This document shows positions 8,066 through 17,286 of a stretch of DNA of 64,000 bases, one piece after another. The stretch lies in NCBI RefSeq assembly GCF_000422425.1, contig NZ_KE383829.1, positions 102,685 through 166,684 of the forward strand, written 5' to 3'. How positions within the stretch are numbered: the first letter of the stretch is position 1; each line of letters starts with the position of its first letter. Origin of the DNA: Oceanospirillum beijerinckii DSM 7166. GTDB taxonomy: Bacteria; Pseudomonadota; Gammaproteobacteria; Pseudomonadales; Halomonadaceae. The notes under the pieces were generated by a model that did not search any database, was not told where the DNA came from, and was given only the letters and a program-made list of their open reading frames with translations. The translations under genes were made by a program, and so were the position numbers.

Positions 8066-8587
8066 TTAAGACGCGGTCAGAACTGTTTCGCTGACAACCT
8101 GATTGCGACCATGTTCTTTGGCGTAGTATAGGCAGTCATCGGCCCGTTGCAACATGCTCTTTTCATTATCGCCCGAATGGTAGGTGGCAACTCCCAGACT
8201 GCCGGTCTTCTGGCCTGCTTCAAAAAAGTCAAAGCTCTCGATTTTTTGGCGCAGGTTTTCTGCCAAAGTCAGACACTGTTCCAGATTGGTATGAGTCGCA
8301 ATAATCAGAAACTCTTCGCCACCGATACGGCCCAGATAATCCGTTTTACGGATATTATTGCGTAATACTTCGGCGAGCTCCTGCAACACCTTATCACCGG
8401 TGAGGTGGCCGTAGGTGTCATTAACAGATTTAAAGTGATCCAAATCGATCAGTACGATAGAAAGAGGGACTTCGTAGTGAGTGATCTGGCTCAGCTCTTG
8501 AGCAAACAGCTCTTCCATCTTAGCGCGGTTATACAGCTGAGTCAGTTTATCTGTAATCGATAGCTGTTCGATGGCGCGATAATCCAC
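8066..8587 (-). CDS. Stand-alone GGDEF diguanylate cyclase
   Basis: A 173-residue protein that is almost only a GGDEF domain, making cyclic di-GMP from two GTP. The active-site motif is GGEEF (89-93) and an RxxD inhibitory site (RKTD, 80-83) lies five residues before it. The linker AIEQLSITDKLTQLYNR is the junction usually found after a sensor domain. The GTG start is preceded two codons earlier by an in-frame stop, so no sensor is encoded here. It may be a naturally short cyclase or the remnant of a longer gene. Its ribosome binding site is weak. It is flanked by the pit operon and the gatB terminator and appears monocistronic. Confidence 0.88.
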   Translation of the reverse strand: MDYRAIEQLSITDKLTQLYNRAKMEELFAQELSQITHYEVPLSIVLIDLDHFKSVNDTYGHLTGDKVLQELAEVLRNNIRKTDYLGRIGGEEFLIIATHTNLEQCLTLAENLRQKIESFDFFEAGQKTGSLGVATYHSGDNEKSMLQRADDCLYYAKEHGRNQVVSETVLTAS

Positions 8588-8753
8588 TGGCTATCGCCTA
8601 TATGCCTGTGGAGTATCTCGATGACCGATTAAAAGTGGTGCATAGAGTGGAATAGATGGATCTGGGTGGGTTAGATCGTTCGAAGGCTGAAGTGAATAAA
8701 TTGAGACACTATCCACTCATGCACTAAGGGCAATAGGGCTATATAGATAAAAC

Positions 8754-8787
8754 AAACCCCATAACACCTTGGTGTTATGGGGTTTTT
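8754..8787. terminator. Terminator after gatB
   Basis: Stem 8754-8767/8772-8785 with a 4-nt loop (14 bp), ending in T-rich sequence on both strands. On the minus strand it ends the gatCAB genes. Confidence 0.85.
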
Positions 8788-8834
8788 ACTGCCTTGTCGG
8801 ACAAGACAATCAGTAGCTGTCGGCCTTAAGACTT

Positions 8835-10280
8835 TTAGCCCAGTTTCTCTTTCAGTAGCTGATTCACCATCTGGGGGTTTGCGGTACCCTTAGATGCTTT
8901 CATCACCTGACCGACAAAGAAACCGACCATCTTGCCGCGCTTATCTTCCGGCGCAGCCTGGTACTGTTCAACCTGTTGCGGATTGTTAGTCAGTACTTCG
9001 TCAACAATAGCGGCAATCGCACCGGTATCTGTGACTTGTTTCAGACCTTTCGCTTCGATGATCTCATCTGCAGATGCACCTTCACCGGCCCACAGCGCAG
9101 CAAAGACTTGCTTAGCGGCCTTACCATTGATGGTGTCATCCATAACACGCTTGATCAGGTCGCCCAGTTGCTCGGCTGATACCGGACTCTGTTCGATCTC
9201 AACACCGTCTTTGTTCATCTGGCCGGACAGTTCGCCCATCACCCAGTTTGCGGCTTGCTTGGCATCGCCACAACGCTCTTTCACCTGCTCAAAGTATTCC
9301 GCCATTGGGCGGGTTGCAGACAGAACGCCTGCATCATAGGAAGACAGGCCCAGTTCATCCACAAAGCGCTGTTTCTTCTGTTTTGGCAGCTCTGGCATAT
9401 CCGCTTTAATATGCTCGATATAGGCCTCATCCAGAACAACAGGCAGCAGATCAGGACATGGGAAGTAACGGTAGTCGTTCGCTTCCTCTTTGCTACGCAT
9501 GGAGCGGGTTTCGTTTTTGTCCGGATCGTACAGGCGGGTTTCCTGAACGACTTTGCCGCCATCTTCGATCAGTTCAATCTGACGCTCAACCTCATGATTG
9601 ATCGCTTTTTCGATAAACTTGAACGAGTTGATGTTTTTGATCTCTGCACGGGTGCCGTATTTCTCTTCGCCTTTCAGGCGTACAGAAACGTTGGCATCAC
9701 AACGCATGGAGCCTTCTGACATATTACCGTCAGAGATGCCCAGATAGGTCACGATGCTGTGAATCGCTTTGATATAGGCTACGGCTTCTTTAGCGGAGCG
9801 CATATCTGGCTCAGATACGATCTCCAGCAGCGGCGTACCGGCGCGGTTCAGGTCGATACCCGTCATGCCATGGAAGTCTTCGTGCAGGGATTTACCCGCA
9901 TCTTCTTCCAGGTGCGCATGGTGGATGCGGATCTGACGGATTTTGCCTTCTTCCGGTTCCACTTCGATGATGCCTGGGCCGACAATTGGCAGATCATTCT
10001 GAGTGGTTTGATAACCTTTTGGCAGATCCGGGTAGAAGTAGTTTTTACGCTCAAAAACAGACTTCATACCGATCTCGGCTTCAATACCCAGACCAAACTT
10101 CACCGCCATCTCAACGGCTGATTCGTTCAGTACCGGCAGAATGCCCGGCAGGCCCAGGTCAACGGCACAGGCCTGAGTATTGGGTTCGGAACCAAATGCG
10201 ATGCTGGCACCGGAAAAAATCTTAGACTGGGTGGCCAGCTGGACGTGAATCTCCAGCCCGATCACTGCTTCCCATTCCAT
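8835..10280 (-). CDS. gatB: Asp-tRNA(Asn)/Glu-tRNA(Gln) amidotransferase subunit B
   Basis: GatB (481 residues, normal length) phosphorylates Glu-tRNA(Gln) or Asp-tRNA(Asn) and lets the ammonia from GatA complete amidation, so these tRNAs are charged indirectly. It begins with the family signature [14 protein letters not shown], carries the catalytic-cradle blocks [17 protein letters not shown] near 79-95 and [18 protein letters not shown] near 143-160, and ends in the YqeY-like tail domain (about 330-481). AGAGGA lies seven bases before the ATG. It is the last gene of the gatC-gatA-gatB set, 28 bp after gatA, and is followed by a strong terminator. Confidence 0.98.
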   Translation of the reverse strand: MEWEAVIGLEIHVQLATQSKIFSGASIAFGSEPNTQACAVDLGLPGILPVLNESAVEMAVKFGLGIEAEIGMKSVFERKNYFYPDLPKGYQTTQNDLPIVGPGIIEVEPEEGKIRQIRIHHAHLEEDAGKSLHEDFHGMTGIDLNRAGTPLLEIVSEPDMRSAKEAVAYIKAIHSIVTYLGISDGNMSEGSMRCDANVSVRLKGEEKYGTRAEIKNINSFKFIEKAINHEVERQIELIEDGGKVVQETRLYDPDKNETRSMRSKEEANDYRYFPCPDLLPVVLDEAYIEHIKADMPELPKQKKQRFVDELGLSSYDAGVLSATRPMAEYFEQVKERCGDAKQAANWVMGELSGQMNKDGVEIEQSPVSAEQLGDLIKRVMDDTINGKAAKQVFAALWAGEGASADEIIEAKGLKQVTDTGAIAAIVDEVLTNNPQQVEQYQAAPEDKRGKMVGFFVGQVMKASKGTANPQMVNQLLKEKLG

Positions 10281-10308
10281 CGTATTATCCTCTAATCAGG
10301 TCTGTAAA

Positions 10309-11763
10309 TTACTGACCAGCGCCGGGCGCCAGTTGATGCCAGCTGGTTGCACTCTGGAACTGATGTGCAGCATTCAGCAGTTGAGCTTCCTGGAAGTGAC
10401 CTGCCAGAATCTGCAGGCCCACAGGGCGGTTATTGATCAGACCTGCAGGTACAGAGATGCCCGGAAGACCGGCCAGGTTAACGGCCAGGGTGTAAACGTC
10501 TTCCATATACATCTGTACCGGATCTTCGGTGTTGCTGCCCAGGTCAAACGCCGGTGTTGGCGCGGTCGGGCCCATAATCAGATCCACCTCGTTAAAGGCG
10601 TTCAGGAAATCCTGCTGGATCAGACGACGGATACGCTGTGCCTTGCGGTAGTAGGCATCGTAGTAACCTTCACTCAGGGCATAAGTACCTACCAGAATAC
10701 GGCGCTGTACTTCTTTACCGAAACCTTCGCCACGGGAGCGCTTGTACAGGTCTTCCAGATTTACTGGCTCTTCACAACGATGGCCAAAACGCACACCGTC
10801 GTAACGGGACAGGTTGGAAGAGGCCTCAGCTGGTGCGATCACGTAATACGCAGGAATAGCCAGCATGGTATTTGGCAGGCTGATCTCCTGAACGGTCGCG
10901 CCCAGTTTCTCAAACTCTTTGACCGCAGCCATGATGGTCTCGCCCATCTCAGCAGACAGACCTTCACCAAAGTACTCTTTTGGCAGACCGATACGCAGAC
11001 CGTTCAGTGGTTTGCTCAGATCAGCGGTGTAATCCGGTACGGCTTTTTTCAGCGATGTGGAATCTTTTGGATCGAAACCGGCCATCTCATTTAGCAGCAG
11101 AGCACAGTCTTCGGCGGTGCGTGCCATAGGGCCGCCCTGATCCAGACTGGAAGCGTAAGCGATCATGCCCCAGCGAGAGACACGACCGTAGGTCGGTTTC
11201 AGACCGGTAATGCCACAGAACGCCGCAGGTTGACGGATCGAACCACCAGTATCAGTACCAGTAGCTGCCGGTGCCAGGCGTGCCGCAACCGCAGCTGCTG
11301 AACCACCGGAAGAACCGCCAGGAACCGCATTCAGATCCCAAGGGTTTTTGGATGGGCCGTAGTAACTGGTTTCGTTGGAGGAGCCCATCGCGAACTCATC
11401 CATATTGGTTTTGCCCAGAGAGACCATACCGGCTTTTTTAAAGTTGCTGATCACAGTTGCGTCGTAAGGTGCTGTGAAGTTAGACAGCATCTTGGAGCCA
11501 CAGGTGGTCAGTACTCCGTTGGTACAGAAAATATCTTTGTGTGCCATTGGGATGCCGGTCAGTTTACCGGCATTGCCTGCGGCACGAATCTCGTCAGCGG
11601 CTTTAGCTTCAGCCAGTGCCTGCTCGTGGGTCACTGTGATAAAGCTGTTGTACTGGCTGTCCAGTTCGTCGATGCGCTGCAAAAAGTGCTGGGTCAGCTC
11701 GACACTGGAAAACTCGCCGTCGGCAAGGCCCTGGGCCAGTTCAGCGATAGTCTTGTTATGCAT
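10309..11763 (-). CDS. gatA: Asp-tRNA(Asn)/Glu-tRNA(Gln) amidotransferase subunit A
   Basis: GatA (484 residues) is the amidase that frees ammonia from glutamine for GatB. The Ser-cisSer-Lys triad is complete: K76 in MAHKDIF, S151 in GGSSGGS and S175 in DTGGSIR. The signature region 148-180 is typical of amidases. GAAGGA precedes the ATG by about ten bases. It stands between gatC (212 bp upstream) and gatB (28 bp downstream). The gap to gatC is larger than in many genomes and contains no further gene. Confidence 0.98.
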   Translation of the reverse strand: MHNKTIAELAQGLADGEFSSVELTQHFLQRIDELDSQYNSFITVTHEQALAEAKAADEIRAAGNAGKLTGIPMAHKDIFCTNGVLTTCGSKMLSNFTAPYDATVISNFKKAGMVSLGKTNMDEFAMGSSNETSYYGPSKNPWDLNAVPGGSSGGSAAAVAARLAPAATGTDTGGSIRQPAAFCGITGLKPTYGRVSRWGMIAYASSLDQGGPMARTAEDCALLLNEMAGFDPKDSTSLKKAVPDYTADLSKPLNGLRIGLPKEYFGEGLSAEMGETIMAAVKEFEKLGATVQEISLPNTMLAIPAYYVIAPAEASSNLSRYDGVRFGHRCEEPVNLEDLYKRSRGEGFGKEVQRRILVGTYALSEGYYDAYYRKAQRIRRLIQQDFLNAFNEVDLIMGPTAPTPAFDLGSNTEDPVQMYMEDVYTLAVNLAGLPGISVPAGLINNRPVGLQILAGHFQEAQLLNAAHQFQSATSWHQLAPGAGQ

Positions 11764-11975
11764 GGTGGAATAAATCCTTCGCTACCCGTTTCCGGTATCG
11801 GTTAAGACGCGCATATGTACGCGTGGCAGATACTTACGATCAGGATATGATGATTGGTAAATTGATTGACTTAAAATCAATTCCCTTAAATTCACCGTTA
11901 GTCCTGACGTTACGGCTATCTGTTTTGGCCGATACCCTGATTGGAATCATCTGATGCTTGAGTAACCTGAGTGAA

Positions 11976-12263
11976 TCACTCGATTACTTTAGGGACCAGG
12001 AACAGACCTGCTTCAGTGGCAGGTGCATTTTGCTGGAAGTGCTCACGCTGATTGCTTTCAGTCACTTCGTCGTGACGAAGACGCTGAGTGGCATCCAGTG
12101 GGTGGGCCAGTGGTTCAATATCACCGGTATCCACTTCCTGCATCTGATTAACCAGATCCAGAATGCTGGTCAGGTTACGGGTGTATTCTGGAATGTCGTT
12201 TTCTTCGATTTGAAGTCGGGCCAGATGGGCGACTTTTTCAACATCGGATCTTTCTAGAGCCAT
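11976..12263 (-). CDS. gatC: Asp-tRNA(Asn)/Glu-tRNA(Gln) amidotransferase subunit C
   Basis: Small subunit of 95 residues that wraps around GatA and GatB and stabilises the complex. The family pattern is clear: [14 protein letters not shown] near residues 8-21, [22 protein letters not shown] near 33-54, and RHDEVTE near 63. GGAAG lies five bases before the ATG. It is the first gene of the minus-strand gat group and is divergent to mreB, an arrangement I recall from Pseudomonas. Confidence 0.96.
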   Translation of the reverse strand: MALERSDVEKVAHLARLQIEENDIPEYTRNLTSILDLVNQMQEVDTGDIEPLAHPLDATQRLRHDEVTESNQREHFQQNAPATEAGLFLVPKVIE

Positions 12264-12316
12264 GTAGCTTCCTGCCCTGAGTGAGCCAGTTTAGTCACAA
12301 AATGTGGTTTAATAGG

Positions 12317-12346
12317 AAAATAGGCGCACAATTTAACATATTTCAA
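12317..12346 (-). promoter_or_regulatory. Candidate promoter of gatCAB
   Basis: On the minus strand, -35 TTGAAA (12346-12341) and -10 TATTTT (12322-12317) with an 18-bp spacer, about 55 bp before gatC. By eye only. Confidence 0.4.
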
Positions 12347-12355
12347 CCCGCCTGA

Positions 12356-13480
<1,125 letters not shown>

Positions 13481-13506
13481 TATTTAAGCATCTGTTGATT
13501 AAAGTG

Positions 13507-13537
13507 AAATGGCGGTTTGAACACCGCCATTTTTTTG
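13507..13537 (+). terminator. Terminator or attenuator between mreB and mreC
   Basis: A 10-bp stem (13507-13516/13523-13532) with a 6-nt loop and a run of eight T. It would give mreB more transcript than mreCD, as is known for mre operons. Confidence 0.85.
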
Positions 13538-13632
13538 TTTAATCTTCCTTAAAATACATTCCTACCTCAGCTTTAATATCGCCGGTTTACTGTGGATATC
13601 ACCAGTAAAAACAGGAACTTAAGGAGATAGCA

Positions 13633-14595
13633 ATTAACCCGCTTTTTGTAAAGGGCCCTGCTTTAGGGCTTAGACTGCTACTGTGCCTGATTTTGTCTCT
13701 GGTACTGATGTTTGCTGACTACCGCTATCAGCATATGGATCGTGTGCGTTCAGTACTTGCGGTTGCTGTGACCCCTCTGCAGTGGGCTGTAGATCTACCA
13801 ACCCAGCTATGGTCCTGGGGGGCCACAACTTTTACCGATCGAAACCAGCTGTTGGATGAGAATGCCACGCTAAAAGCTCAGGCATTGCAACTGTCCAGCA
13901 AAAACCAGCGTATGGCCTATCTGATTGCGGAAAACCTGCGTTTACGTGAGCTGCTAAATGGTCAGAAACCCTATAAAGATCGATTTCTGTTAGGTGAGGT
14001 GATTGGCCTGGATTCCGATGCGTTTGTGCATCAGGTTCTGATCAATCGTGGTCGCGATGATGGGGTCTATGAAGGCCAGGGGGTGGTGGATGCTTTGGGA
14101 TTGGTAGGCCAAGTGATTTCGGTCAGTACTTATACCAGTCGTGTACTCCTTATTGCGGATACTGCTCATGCAGTGCCTGTGAGTGTCAATCGTAACGGTT
14201 TTCGTGCGGTAGCTCTGGGTTCTGGTGATATGGAGCTGTTGCAATTAAGTCATGTGCCAGATACGGCTGATATTCGTCAGGGGGATCTGTTGGTGACCTC
14301 GGGCCTGGGGGGGCGTTTCCCTGCAGGATATCCTGTGGCAGAGGTTATTGAAGTAACTCATCGTCCAGGTAAGCCTTTTGCTGAAGTCAATGCACGGCCT
14401 CTGGCACAGCTGGAGCGTAGCCGTTATGTGCTTCTGCTCAATCCTAAAGAGCAGGATGCAAAATCTCAGCATGATGATGATTCTGGTGTCGTGGAGGCAC
14501 TGTCAGAGAAATCAGGCATGAGGGGAGAGTCGAACAGCGACCAATCGGATAGTAATGCGGCTAAACAGAGTGCAGAGAAAAGGCAGGGTGGTTGA
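13633..14595 (+). CDS. mreC: Rod-shape protein MreC, apparently starting at an ATT codon
   Basis: Bitopic inner-membrane protein (320 residues from 13633) whose periplasmic beta domains link MreB/MreD with the wall synthases PBP2 and RodA. From ATT 13633 the protein begins INPLFVKGPALGLRL, which lines up residue for residue with the E. coli MreC beginning MKPIFSRGPSLQIRL. AAGGAG at 13621-13626 stands six bases before the ATT. No ATG, GTG or TTG lies in frame until TTG 13693, which would remove 20 residues and cut into the membrane helix and has no Shine-Dalgarno. A coiled coil (about 70-110) and a charged, Ser/Gln-rich tail (about 280-320) are seen. The ATT start is inference, but well supported. 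Confidence 0.9.
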   Translation: MNPLFVKGPALGLRLLLCLILSLVLMFADYRYQHMDRVRSVLAVAVTPLQWAVDLPTQLWSWGATTFTDRNQLLDENATLKAQALQLSSKNQRMAYLIAENLRLRELLNGQKPYKDRFLLGEVIGLDSDAFVHQVLINRGRDDGVYEGQGVVDALGLVGQVISVSTYTSRVLLIADTAHAVPVSVNRNGFRAVALGSGDMELLQLSHVPDTADIRQGDLLVTSGLGGRFPAGYPVAEVIEVTHRPGKPFAEVNARPLAQLERSRYVLLLNPKEQDAKSQHDDDSGVVEALSEKSGMRGESNSDQSDSNAAKQSAEKRQGG

Positions 14596-14598
14596 TTT

Positions 14599-15063
14599 AT
14601 GTTTTTGATATTACTGACTTTTCTCATTGCACTTTTATTGGCAGCCATGCCTTTGCCAGGTAGCTTGCTCTGGTTCCAGCCTGAGTGGGTTTATATGGTG
14701 CTTATCTATTGGTGTATGGCTTTGCCTCACCGTATAGGGGTGGTAAGTGGTTTTTTCCTGGGGTTAAGTGTTGACCTTCTGGAAGGCACGCTATTGGGAC
14801 AAAATGCGTTAACCTGCTCGGTTATGGCTTATTTAGCGCTATTGTTATATCAAAGGTTGAGAAATTACGGTGCCTGGCAACAGGCGATGATGGTAGGTGT
14901 GTTGATTGGTATCAGTCTGATGATTTCTCAGTGGATTCAGAATCTGACCAGTGTAGCTGCAGATACTGTGGCATTTTTGTTACCTGCATTAACCAGCACC
15001 ATTTTATGGCCATGGTTTTTTATTGCGATGCGCACATTACGTCGTCGCTTCCAGATCCGTTAA
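14599..15063 (+). CDS. mreD: Rod-shape protein MreD
   Basis: Polytopic inner-membrane protein of 154 residues with about five hydrophobic segments. It works with MreC in the elongasome. It shows the family pattern PEWVYMVLIYWCMALPHRIG near residues 28-47 and GFFLGLSVDLLEGTLLGQNAL near 51-71. It begins three bases after mreC stops, so translation is probably coupled. Then follow maf and rng, the usual order in gammaproteobacteria. Confidence 0.95.
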   Translation: MFLILLTFLIALLLAAMPLPGSLLWFQPEWVYMVLIYWCMALPHRIGVVSGFFLGLSVDLLEGTLLGQNALTCSVMAYLALLLYQRLRNYGAWQQAMMVGVLIGISLMISQWIQNLTSVAADTVAFLLPALTSTILWPWFFIAMRTLRRRFQIR

Positions 15064-15142
15064 GAGGGTCTGTGGCTCTGTTTTATTAAACAGACACTGT
15101 TGAAATAAAAGCTCATTCATACAGAAAGATTAGGGAGTCAGT

Positions 15143-15733
15143 GTGAGTAGTCCTGTTGACCTGTGTTTAGCCTCTGCCTCGCCACGCCGTAAGGCATTGC
15201 TGGAGCAGATCGGATTATCCTGTTTGCAATACCCGGTTGATCTGGATGAAACACCGTTACCCGAAGAAACTGCCCAGGCTTATGTCTTGCGCTTAGCGGA
15301 AGATAAGGCTCGGATGGGGATGGTTCGCTCTGGAACGGAACTGCCGGTATTAGGTTCTGATACTTCAGTTGTGTATCAGGGGCATATCCTGGGCAAACCC
15401 AGAGATGAAGAGCACTGTGTTGAGATGTTAATGCTATTGTCTGGTCAGACTCATCAGGTGATGACTGGAGTAGCTGTGTGTCAGAGAGATCAGATACACT
15501 CGTTGTTAAGCATCACGGAAGTAACCTTTCGCTCATTAAGCGAGCAAGAGTGCCGCCAATACTGGCGCACAGGTGAGCCGGTAGATAAAGCCGGAGGCTA
15601 TGGTATTCAGGGGTTGGCAGCGGTGTTTGTTGAGTCCGTATCAGGCAGCTACAGCAATGTGGTGGGTTTACCGTTATTTGAAACCGCTGAACTGTTAAAA
15701 AAATATGATATTCAGATACTTGAGCGTTCATAA
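15143..15733 (+). CDS. Maf family nucleoside triphosphate pyrophosphatase
   Basis: Maf/YhdE-type house-cleaning enzyme (196 residues) that hydrolyses dTTP, UTP or modified NTPs to the monophosphate. The motif LASASPRRKALLEQIGL lies near residues 8-24 and the catalytic GSDTSVVYQGHILGKP near 71-86; KAGGYGIQGLAAVFVESVSGSYSNVVGLP is present in the C-terminal third. The start is GTG with GGGAG about five bases upstream. It sits between mreD and rng. Similarity is best to the YhdE type (dTTP/UTP); the exact substrate set is inferred. Confidence 0.93.
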   Translation: MSSPVDLCLASASPRRKALLEQIGLSCLQYPVDLDETPLPEETAQAYVLRLAEDKARMGMVRSGTELPVLGSDTSVVYQGHILGKPRDEEHCVEMLMLLSGQTHQVMTGVAVCQRDQIHSLLSITEVTFRSLSEQECRQYWRTGEPVDKAGGYGIQGLAAVFVESVSGSYSNVVGLPLFETAELLKKYDIQILERS

Positions 15734-15786
15734 AACGGCTTCATCCGTTCAAGTAGAGAAGTGTTCGTTATCGCAGGGGGAGGGCG

Positions 15787-17262
15787 ATGAGTGAAGAGAT
15801 TCTGATTAATATTACGCCGATGGAAACCCGTGTTGCGGTTGTAGAAAACGGCGTTTTGCAGGAAGTTTATATCGAAAGAACCCGTCGCCGTGGCATCGTG
15901 GGTAATATCTATAAAGGTAAGGTGGTTCGGGTTCTACCGGGCATGCAGGCTGCTTTTGTTGATATTGGCCTGGAGCGGGCAGCATTTATTCATGCTGCTG
16001 ATGTGACGCCACCCAGTCGTGGTCATCAGGCCGGTTCTGATGTGGAAAGTATCAGTGCTCTGCTTAGAGAGGGGCAGTCACTGATAGTGCAGGTTACTAA
16101 GGAGCCTATTGGCAGCAAAGGGGCTCGATTAACCACTCATCTGTCCATTCCTTCCCGTTATCTGGTTTATATGCCACATACGCCTCATACTGGGGTTTCT
16201 CAGCGTATTGACGATGAGGAAGAGAGAGAGCGTTTGCGCAGTATTGTCGAAAATCGTCCTGAACCGGAGAAGGGCAAAGGCGTGGAAGGCGGCTTTATTA
16301 TCCGCACTGCGGCTGAAGGTTATGGCGAGGAGGAGGTTCAGGCCGATGTGCATTTTCTGGAGCGTCTGTGGCGCTCGGTAGAACGGCGTTGTAAAGAAGC
16401 GAAAGAGCGCACAGTAATCTATGAAGATCTGCCACTGTTTATGCGCACTATGCGTGACTTTGTTCGGCCTGAAATTGAAAAAATCCGTATTGATTCCAGA
16501 GAAAACTTCACAAAGTTAAAAGAGTTTGTACAAGAGTTTGTACCTTCTCTGGAGCCTAGAGTTGAATATTATCCTGGTGAGCGCCCCATCTTCGATCTCT
16601 ACGGAGTTGAGGATGAGATTCAGAAAGCACTGGGGCGTAAAGTTCAGCTGAAATCCGGTGGCTATCTGGTTGTGGATCAAACAGAGGCGATGACCACGAT
16701 TGATGTGAACACAGGTGCTTTTGTTGGTCATCGTAATCTGGAAGAGACCATTTTCAAGACGAATCTGGAAGCTGCAACCGCGATTGTACGTCAGCTTCGC
16801 CTGCGTAACTTGGGCGGCATTATTATTATCGACTTTATCGATATGGAAGATGCGGAACATCAGCGTCAGGTTTTGCGTTTGTTAGAGAAAAACCTGGAAC
16901 GGGATCACGCTAAAACCAAGTTGACGGGTGTGACTGAGTTGGGGCTGGTACAGATGACCCGTAAGCGTACTCGGGAAAGTCTGGAACAGGTGATGTGTGA
17001 ACCCTGCCCGACCTGTGAAGCCCGTGGCACGATTAAAACCCCTGAAACCGTATGTTACGAAATCTTCCGTGAGATTCTGCGTGAAGAGCGTGCTTACGGC
17101 TCAAAGACCTATCTGGTCTTGGCTTCTCAACCGGTTGTGGATCGTTTATTGGATGAGGAATCTGCCAGTGTGGCGGATCTGGAGCTGTTTATTAATAAAA
17201 CCATCAAGTTCCAGGTGGAAACCATGTATAGCCAAGAGCAGTTTGATGTTGTACTGCTATAA
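15787..17262 (+). CDS. rng: Ribonuclease G
   Basis: Endoribonuclease of the RNase E/G family (491 residues), known for maturing the 16S rRNA 5' end and for mRNA turnover. An S1 RNA-binding domain occupies roughly residues 35-130, with GNIYKGKVVRVLPGMQAAFVD near the start. The DNase I-like catalytic region includes VDQTEAMTTIDVNTGAFVG near 297-315 and IIIIDFIDM near 345. The zinc-link CEPCPTC near 402-408 holds the tetramer together. There is no long C-terminal scaffold, so it is RNase G and not RNase E. GGGGGAGGG lies just before the ATG. Confidence 0.97.
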   Translation: MSEEILINITPMETRVAVVENGVLQEVYIERTRRRGIVGNIYKGKVVRVLPGMQAAFVDIGLERAAFIHAADVTPPSRGHQAGSDVESISALLREGQSLIVQVTKEPIGSKGARLTTHLSIPSRYLVYMPHTPHTGVSQRIDDEEERERLRSIVENRPEPEKGKGVEGGFIIRTAAEGYGEEEVQADVHFLERLWRSVERRCKEAKERTVIYEDLPLFMRTMRDFVRPEIEKIRIDSRENFTKLKEFVQEFVPSLEPRVEYYPGERPIFDLYGVEDEIQKALGRKVQLKSGGYLVVDQTEAMTTIDVNTGAFVGHRNLEETIFKTNLEAATAIVRQLRLRNLGGIIIIDFIDMEDAEHQRQVLRLLEKNLERDHAKTKLTGVTELGLVQMTRKRTRESLEQVMCEPCPTCEARGTIKTPETVCYEIFREILREERAYGSKTYLVLASQPVVDRLLDEESASVADLELFINKTIKFQVETMYSQEQFDVVLL

Positions 17263-17286
17263 CGCACACTGATTTGGTCGATCTTA

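Noticed and set aside
8588-8700. Upstream continuation of the diguanylate cyclase as a sensor domain
   Set aside because: An in-frame stop two codons before the start and no recognisable sensor sequence in any frame.
10333-11094. 253-codon frame opposite to gatA
   Set aside because: gatA is complete with all catalytic residues; the opposite frame has no family features.
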